Positions 59,035-64,000 of a stretch of 64,000 bases of DNA are shown here, piece by piece. The DNA is from Myxococcales bacterium (GTDB lineage: Bacteria; Myxococcota_A; Polyangia; Polyangiales; Polyangiaceae). The notes under the pieces are model-generated. The model searched no databases. It was not told the DNA's origin and saw only the letters and a program-made list of their open reading frames with translations. The DNA lies in assembly GCA_016706225.1 (NCBI GenBank), contig JADJKB010000021.1, positions 558,001 through 622,000 of the forward strand. Reading direction: 5' to 3'. How positions within the stretch are numbered: position 1 is the first letter of the stretch; every line of letters begins with the position of its first letter. The position numbers were made by a program, and so were the translations under genes.

Positions 59035-61638
59035 GTGGACGGAAAACGAAAATTGGTCGACGTGAAGAAGAAGGCGGTTCTGCTGCTGGGTGTCGTTTTG
59101 GTCTTCATCGCGGCCGTGCTCCCGGCGTGCTCTCGCGCGGCCAGCACCTTCGGCTTCGGCGGCACCAGCGAGAGCATCATCCACGGCAAACCGCCGACCA
59201 AGTCATCGGGCTTGAGGCGAGAGGAGCGCCTCACCGACAACGTCGTTGCACCTCGCGGCGACGCCTGGAAGAGCGAGCTGACGACCATCTTCTCGTCATC
59301 GGAGGCGTTCGCCGAGTGGGACCTCGGCAAACCGACACCCATCGCCGCCATCTATCTGCTCGGCGACGACAACGATACGTACTCGGTCAGCATGTCGGAC
59401 GATGGCACTACCTTCCGACCGCTCTGGGACGGACGACCGGTCGGAGGTGGCGGTCTGCAGCCCCGCTCGACCGACGACCTTCAGGCAACAGCGCGTTTCA
59501 TCCGCGTGAACGCCACGGGCGGAGACGGCTCGTTCGCGCTCGCAGAGATCCAGGTCTTCTCCGAGAAACCTGGAACCTGGCCGCCGCGACCCGTCGTCAA
59601 GGACTCCATCCCACCAGACGAGGTGCTGCGGAACAAGATCCTCGCGCTCGGCCTGGCGCTGGCGCTGTTCGTGGTGTTCACCTGGAAGGGCGCGCCGTTC
59701 TGGTGGACGCTGCTCGTCATGCTGGTGCCCTGCGTGGCAGGCTTCGACGCCTGGCGCGCGCTGAGCGTGGCCTGGCCTCCGAGTACACGAGAGGTCGCGC
59801 TGGTGCGCGGAGTCGTCGCGGCGGTGGGAGCGCTCCTGGTGGTGCGCGAGGTGTTCGCGCCGGCCAAGCTGCTGGCAAATCGCCGGGTTTCCGTGGGAGT
59901 CCTGGGCGTTTGTGCGGCGCTCGCCATCGGTGCGTTCTACAACCTCGGGCACCCGCAGTTTCACGATTACCAGAACGGACGCCCGGGTTTCGTCCACAAC
60001 TTCGACATGCGGGTGTACTTCCCGATCGCGAAGTACTTCAAGGAGCTGCGCTTCGACGGGCTCTACCTGGGCAGTGTCGCTGCCTATGTCGACGACGACA
60101 AGAGCGTGACACTCGACAGCCTGCGGACCCAGCAACTGCGCAGCCTCCGCACTCACCGCATGCAGAGTGTCGGCGAATCGGTAGCGGACATCCAGGAGGT
60201 GCGCAGCAGGTTCTCACCCGCACGCTGGGAGGACTTCAAGCGCGACATGCGCTACTTCCGGGAAAACATGGGGGTGCGCGACTACCTGGGGAGCATGAGC
60301 GACCACGGGGGAAACGCCACACCCGTGTGGTTCATGTTTGGCCACGCGTTGTTCAGAAGCGCCTGGGCTTCGAACCAGACTCTGACCATCACGGCGATGC
60401 TCGACCCCATCTTGCTGATCGTCGCGCTCGGCATGATCTGGCGCGCGTTCGGGGTCCGAACGGCCTTGGTGTGCGCCATCATCTTCGGCGCCAACGACTT
60501 CTACATGTTCGGCACCTGCTGGGCCGGCGCGACCCTACGCCACGACTGGCTCGCTTATCTGGCCATGGGCATCGCCGCCCTCAAGCTGAACCGATGGATC
60601 CTGGCCGGAGCACTCCTGATGCTATCCGGAATGATTCGCGCATTTCCATTCTTTGCGCTGGTGGGCGTCGCGCTACCGACCCTGTGGTGGTTGATTGATC
60701 ACGTCCGCACCACCAAACGTCTGCCGTCGATCGCGTTGATCAAGAGCGAGCAGATGCCGTTCTTGAAGATCGTGCTGGGCGCGCTGGTGACCGGCATCGT
60801 GCTGTTCGCCGCGTCCTCTGCCATGTTCGGGCTTCGCTCGTGGCCCGAGTGGCTGCACAAGGTCTCGATGCTGCAGCGTGACCCCCACGTGAATCACGTC
60901 AGCTTGCGTGCGCTGATCGGCGGTCCGGACGGCATCCACACTCGGGTGATGCTGGCGCGCACCAACCTGTTCGTGGCCGGCATCGCGGCGTTTTCCGTGA
61001 TGGTGTTGATCGCTGGGCGGCGCAAGAACCTGGCGTTCGCCGCGACCCTCGGCACCCTGATGATCCCTGTCGTCTTCCACCCGGCAAACTACTACATCCA
61101 CTTCATCTTCGTGCTGCCGATGCTGGCGACCGAGCTCCGAGACACCAAGAAGGGCGGCGAACTCTGGCCGCTCAAGGCCGCGGACGGCGGGCTCTGGATC
61201 GCGCTACTCGGCTTGTGCGCGGCTCAATACTTCGTTGCCATCGAGAAGGACCTCGGCCTGCATTTCTACTACTCGAGCGCGCTGATCGTGCTCGGCGTGG
61301 CCACCCTGCTCTTGCTGATCTTGAGCAGAGACTTCGGGCTCGCCGCTCAGCTCGTCCCTGCCCCGGCAGCAGCCGGCGGCGAGGGTTTGATGGACTCCAT
61401 CTCGACGGCCCCGCTCGCTGAACCCGCAGACGGCGACACCACCAGCGAGGTGTCAGTCGCTGCGGAGAGCGAACCGGAGCCGCGAGCGCCGGCGGTAGAA
61501 CCTGAACCTTCCGCTGCCGCGCCGCTCGAGCAGGCCCAATCCGCGCCGGCATCCGAATCGGAAGCCAGCGACGCCGACACGAGCAGCCCGACGGCCGAGG
61601 TGAAACCTCCCGCCGACGAGCCCGGCGCGAGCAGCTGA
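59035..61638 (+). CDS. Multi-spanning membrane protein with discoidin-like N-terminus
   Basis: 867 aa from the GTG at 59035; GTG at 59062 and TTG at 59053 are alternatives that keep the signal (LLLGVVLVFIAAVLPACS). Residues 75-185 resemble an F5/8C (discoidin) domain: SSEAFAEWDLGKPTPIAAIY, LGDDNDTYSVSMSDDGTTF, ATARFIRVNATGGDGSFALAEIQVF. About 10-12 transmembrane segments follow, with an Arg/Asp-rich exterior loop (residues 320-420) of the kind seen in GT-C/GT39-type enzymes. The C-terminal 90 residues are acidic and Ala/Pro-rich. A sugar-transfer role is a guess; no DxD-type motif is clear. Function uncertain. Confidence 0.6.
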   Translation: MDGKRKLVDVKKKAVLLLGVVLVFIAAVLPACSRAASTFGFGGTSESIIHGKPPTKSSGLRREERLTDNVVAPRGDAWKSELTTIFSSSEAFAEWDLGKPTPIAAIYLLGDDNDTYSVSMSDDGTTFRPLWDGRPVGGGGLQPRSTDDLQATARFIRVNATGGDGSFALAEIQVFSEKPGTWPPRPVVKDSIPPDEVLRNKILALGLALALFVVFTWKGAPFWWTLLVMLVPCVAGFDAWRALSVAWPPSTREVALVRGVVAAVGALLVVREVFAPAKLLANRRVSVGVLGVCAALAIGAFYNLGHPQFHDYQNGRPGFVHNFDMRVYFPIAKYFKELRFDGLYLGSVAAYVDDDKSVTLDSLRTQQLRSLRTHRMQSVGESVADIQEVRSRFSPARWEDFKRDMRYFRENMGVRDYLGSMSDHGGNATPVWFMFGHALFRSAWASNQTLTITAMLDPILLIVALGMIWRAFGVRTALVCAIIFGANDFYMFGTCWAGATLRHDWLAYLAMGIAALKLNRWILAGALLMLSGMIRAFPFFALVGVALPTLWWLIDHVRTTKRLPSIALIKSEQMPFLKIVLGALVTGIVLFAASSAMFGLRSWPEWLHKVSMLQRDPHVNHVSLRALIGGPDGIHTRVMLARTNLFVAGIAAFSVMVLIAGRRKNLAFAATLGTLMIPVVFHPANYYIHFIFVLPMLATELRDTKKGGELWPLKAADGGLWIALLGLCAAQYFVAIEKDLGLHFYYSSALIVLGVATLLLLILSRDFGLAAQLVPAPAAAGGEGLMDSISTAPLAEPADGDTTSEVSVAAESEPEPRAPAVEPEPSAAAPLEQAQSAPASESEASDADTSSPTAEVKPPADEPGASS

Positions 61639-61779
61639 GCAGCTCCGCCCCGGCTGTCCGGTTTTGTTCCACGGGACGGCATAGCGGAGCCCCCGCACGG
61701 ATTGCGGAGGCCGTCGCCTGGCCCGCCCTCCAACCGGCGTGTTAGCCTTCGAGCCTCGGGTCTACAGCTTGGCTTTGGG

Positions 61780-63167
<1,388 letters not shown>

Positions 63168-63171
<4 letters not shown>

Positions 63172-64000
63172 CAGCAACGAGCACTGCGAGCGCCTACGCC
63201 CGCCACGCCACCGCCGCGCTCTTGATCACAACGCTCGTCACCGGCTCCGCCGCCGCGCAAGGCGACGCCGCTGCTGCCGAGGCGCTGTACAAAGAAGCCA
63301 AGGCGCTGGCTAAGGCAGGCAAGTACGCCGAGGCCTGCCCCAAGTTCGACGCCAGTTACAAACTCGACAAAGGCCTCGGCACTCTGGTCAACCTGGCAGA
63401 CTGCAATGAGCGCATCGGCAAGACTGCGACCGCGTGGGCGGAGTGGAACGAGGCCGCCGATCTCGCCCGCCGCGACAAAGACAAACGCGAGAAGTTCGCC
63501 ACGGACCGCCGTGACAAGCTCGAACCCAAGCTGCCGCGGCTGAAGGTCGAGGTGAAGAATCCCGTCGCCGAACTCTCCGTGCATCGCGGCGAAGTGACGC
63601 TCGAACCCGGCACCTTCGGCGTCGGCCTTCCCGTTGACCCCGGAGAGCACACCGTGACGGTGCAGCGCGGTGAGAAGGTCTTGAAGAGCGAGACCGTCAC
63701 TGCCAAGGCCAGCGAGACCGTCAGCGTGAGCTTCGATCTGGCAGCCATCGACCAGGAGTTCCCGGAGGAGAAGCCCCCGCCCCCGGTTCCGACGCAGGCG
63801 CCGACCGCCGCGCCCACTCAGGCACCCCCGCCTCCGCCGCCACCCTCGAGCTCGCAGAAGACCATCGGATACGTGGTCGGCGGTGTCGGGGTGGCAGCCC
63901 TCTTGACCGCCGGCGTGCTGGAGCTCGTCGCCCTCAACAAGAAGAGCAAGGCGGACGAACCAGACCAGTGCCTGAATGGCTACTGCAGTCCCAACGGCTT
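63168..64000 (+). CDS. Exported TPR/PEGA-like protein (3' partial)
   Basis: At least 277 aa visible; the gene runs off the right edge. ATG at 63168 overlaps the kinase stop. Signal: ATAALLITTLVTGSAAAQG. Residues 30-110 are TPR-like (AEALYKEAKALAKAGKYAEA, DCNERIGKTATAWAEWNEAA). Then comes a PEGA-type beta-domain (LPRLKVEVKNP, DPGEHTVTVQRG), a Pro-rich linker, and a transmembrane helix (IGYVVGGVGVAALLTAGVL). Cys residues follow near the edge. It is probably a substrate or partner of the coupled kinase (inference). Confidence 0.8.

Overview
The window is a high-GC (about two-thirds G+C) bacterial chromosome segment that most resembles a Myxococcota genome of the Polyangia (Sorangium/Polyangium-like) group. 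I base this on the gene content rather than on a marker gene: many lipoproteins with Gly/Thr/Ala 'GGTGG' spacers, two eukaryotic-type Ser/Thr kinases, one followed directly by a TPR-type exported protein, a sorting-signal-like C-terminal membrane anchor, a C-factor-like SDR, and an unusually large share of exported proteins. About 55 genes are called, on both strands. No rRNA, tRNA, CRISPR array or phage module was seen. The only mobile element is one decayed IS630-type insertion.

Layout. 1-7.9 kb: exported proteins, including an outer-membrane barrel, two single-CxxCH proteins, a DUF1592/DUF1588-type haem-motif lipoprotein and its DUF1501 partner, which carries a one-base frameshift. 7.9-17.6 kb: beta-propeller lipoprotein and Ser/Thr kinase, GH92 alpha-mannosidase-type lipoprotein, a methyltransferase-like gene, a C-factor-like SDR, a DUF1554 lipoprotein, a CTP-dependent lipid-kinase-like membrane protein and an M23 peptidase lipoprotein with a duplicated cysteine module. 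17.7-24.5 kb: egtB-egtD (ergothioneine-type pathway), a lipoprotein with a Tudor-knot-like tail, a PF09826-type beta-propeller lipoprotein and a stand-alone SagB/ThcOx-like tandem nitroreductase. 24.5-27.1 kb: the IS, inserted into the stop codon of purT, beside a fragment of another gene.

27.4-33.4 kb: aminotransferase, GAF-like protein, TIGR03790-type lipoprotein, CBS-domain protein, hflX, then hairpins, one copy of a dispersed 52-bp repeat and a small Cys/His gene. 33.4-41.2 kb: a tightly packed five-gene operon with a GT2 glycosyltransferase, a large two-part glycosyltransferase, a radical SAM enzyme with extra C-terminal cysteines, an NAD-dependent epimerase and a TMTC-like membrane glycosyltransferase with TPRs. 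Four-base ATGA overlaps at three of its four junctions suggest translational coupling. I consider it the best candidate for an undescribed system: glycan or glycoconjugate assembly with a radical modification step.

41.2-49.2 kb: MOSC protein, MFS exporter with an upstream inverted repeat, small membrane and zinc-ribbon proteins, thiolase, glycerophosphodiesterase lipoprotein, alpha/beta hydrolase and the second copy of the 52-bp repeat. 49.2-64 kb: a Cys-rich lipoprotein, a cyclic-nucleotide-binding protein with a PilZ-like tail, a C45-type acyltransferase/TPR fusion in an operon with its GntR/FadR-type regulator and a clear double operator, an orphan sensor histidine kinase, zinc-ribbon and Lys-rich proteins, a large membrane protein with a discoidin-like N-terminus, and a Ser/Thr kinase translationally coupled to a TPR/PEGA-like exported protein that runs off the end.
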